This document shows, in pieces, positions 4,933-5,642 of a stretch of DNA of 5,642 nt (positions are counted from its first letter, which is position 1; every line of letters begins with the position of its first letter). The translations under genes were made by a program, and so were the position numbers. The notes below the pieces were generated by a model. That model did no database searches, had not been told where the DNA came from, and saw only the letters and a program-made list of their open reading frames with translations. Source of the stretch: Treponema sp. (GTDB taxonomy: Bacteria; Spirochaetota; Spirochaetia; Treponematales; Breznakiellaceae); assembly GCA_031267115.1 (NCBI GenBank), contig JAIRZS010000222.1:1-5642 (forward strand), written 5' to 3'.

Positions 4933-5642
4933 ATGAAATACGATCTGCTTATAGCCGATCCGGCAAAAAACATAACGGCCTTTGTCCTTAATCAGACGCC
5001 GCCGGGCGCGCGCGCCGCCCTGTCCGCCGCGCTCCTCTCCGATACCGCGCTTGGGGCGGAACAGGCCGGCTTTGTGATTCCGCCGGGCCGGCGGGGAAAC
5101 CTCCGCTGGCGGCTGGAAATGATGGGGGGCGAATTCTGCGGCAACGCGGCCCGGAGTTTCGGCCTTTATGTCGCGGGTAAAACAGGGCTTCGCGGCAGGC
5201 ATACGGTCTTAATAGAAAGCAGCGGCGCCGCCGCCCCCGTCCCGGTGCGGGTGGACACCGAAACCGGCCGGGCCGAGGCGGATATTCCCGGCCCCCGTTT
5301 AATAACGGCCCTGGATTTTGAAGGCCGCGCCCTGACGGTCTGTGTTTTCGAGGGGATTACCCATGTACTCGCGCCGGGCCTGGAACCGGACAGGGAAAGT
5401 TTTTTCGCGATAAAGGCGGCTTTTGAAAGAAACGCCGCTGTCCTTCCCGGCGCGTTCGGGGTGCTGTTTGCCGGGCCTCCCCTTGCCCGGGCCGGGGGAA
5501 GCGCCTCCTTCCCTGACGGCGCGGACGATGCCATAACGCCCGCGGTGTACGTATACGGTACGGATTCGCTTGTGTTCGAATCGAGCTGCGGATCCGGGTC
5601 CGCGGCCCTGGCCGTCTGCAAAAGCCGCCCGCTCGCCAACGG
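4933..5642 (+). CDS. DapF-fold epimerase/racemase, probably not a true diaminopimelate epimerase (3' end outside window)
   Basis: The frame is open from the ATG at 4933 to the window edge: 236 codons plus two bases. Members of this fold invert the alpha carbon of an amino acid in the cytoplasm with two cysteines acting as acid and base, without PLP. Both are present: Cys69 in MMGGEFCGNAARSFG and Cys219 in FESSCGSGSAA. True DapF has CGNGxRC at the first site and an ERG...GET stretch before ACGTG at the second. Here the first site is CGNAARS, and YGTDSLVFES replaces the ER/GET motif, so the residues that hold diaminopimelate are not there. The N-terminal DPAKNITAFVL also differs from the DapF start. 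This pattern recalls the histidine-racemase (CntK-like) branch, but the substrate is unknown. AAGGG seven to eight bases upstream supports the start. Only about the last 30-50 residues should be missing. Confidence 0.85.
   Translation, partial: MKYDLLIADPAKNITAFVLNQTPPGARAALSAALLSDTALGAEQAGFVIPPGRRGNLRWRLEMMGGEFCGNAARSFGLYVAGKTGLRGRHTVLIESSGAAAPVPVRVDTETGRAEADIPGPRLITALDFEGRALTVCVFEGITHVLAPGLEPDRESFFAIKAAFERNAAVLPGAFGVLFAGPPLARAGGSASFPDGADDAITPAVYVYGTDSLVFESSCGSGSAALAVCKSRPLAN

Noticed and set aside
4888..5202. A 104-codon minus-strand frame
   Set aside because: It is the antisense shadow of the start of the DapF-like gene and its leader.
5166..5639. A 157-codon minus-strand frame
   Set aside because: It is antisense to the DapF-like gene, whose plus frame carries both catalytic cysteine motifs; the minus product is Ser/Pro/Ala-rich with no motif.

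Overview
The window reads as a chromosomal segment from a spirochaete, most likely a Treponema of the termite-gut type. This rests on recalled resemblance of the degraded transposase and the partial accessory protein to Treponema sequences, and on the GC-rich genes set among hairpin-rich, repetitive spacers. It is an inference; no search was run.

Left part (1-1864): the end of an integrative element. A tyrosine recombinase gene (450-1739, minus strand) starts about 125 bases from the 3' end of a tRNA-Gly(CCC) gene (1865-1934, minus strand). It is followed in the same direction by an accessory gene with a helix-turn-helix-like segment, which runs off the left edge. Short ATCGTGYATTT sites lie on both sides of the recombinase gene, and a perfect 14-bp inverted repeat sits 3 bases from the tRNA 3' end. 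This is the classic layout of an element integrated at a tRNA 3' end, with the body of the element outside the window to the left. The tRNA has a near-consensus sigma70 promoter (1961-1989), whose -35 box touches the first base of a transposase remnant.

Middle (1989-3221): a decayed DDE (rve-type) transposase pseudogene with a stop codon, deletions and frame changes. It is followed by about 480 bases with no credible gene, packed with hairpins. Two consecutive hairpin modules share one architecture: an A/T-rich stem whose loop region carries TGACA, then GCGGAG, then a G-run/C-run stem. A second spacer (4677-4932) begins and ends with the same sequences as the spacer at 2702-2807, so these spacers belong to a dispersed repeat family that abuts, or supplies, the upstream stop codon.

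Right part (3222-5642): two chromosomal genes on the plus strand. The first is a short NFACT-family protein (RqcH/Rqc2 relative, ribosome-associated quality control), with Asn-Arg where the family usually has Asp-Arg and little room for a helix-hairpin-helix domain. The second is a partial gene of the diaminopimelate epimerase fold that keeps both catalytic cysteines but lacks the usual DapF substrate-binding motif. It looks more like a cofactor-independent amino-acid racemase, such as the histidine racemase type, than a true DapF. The genes share a strand but are separated by a 253-base repeat-bearing spacer, so co-transcription is uncertain.
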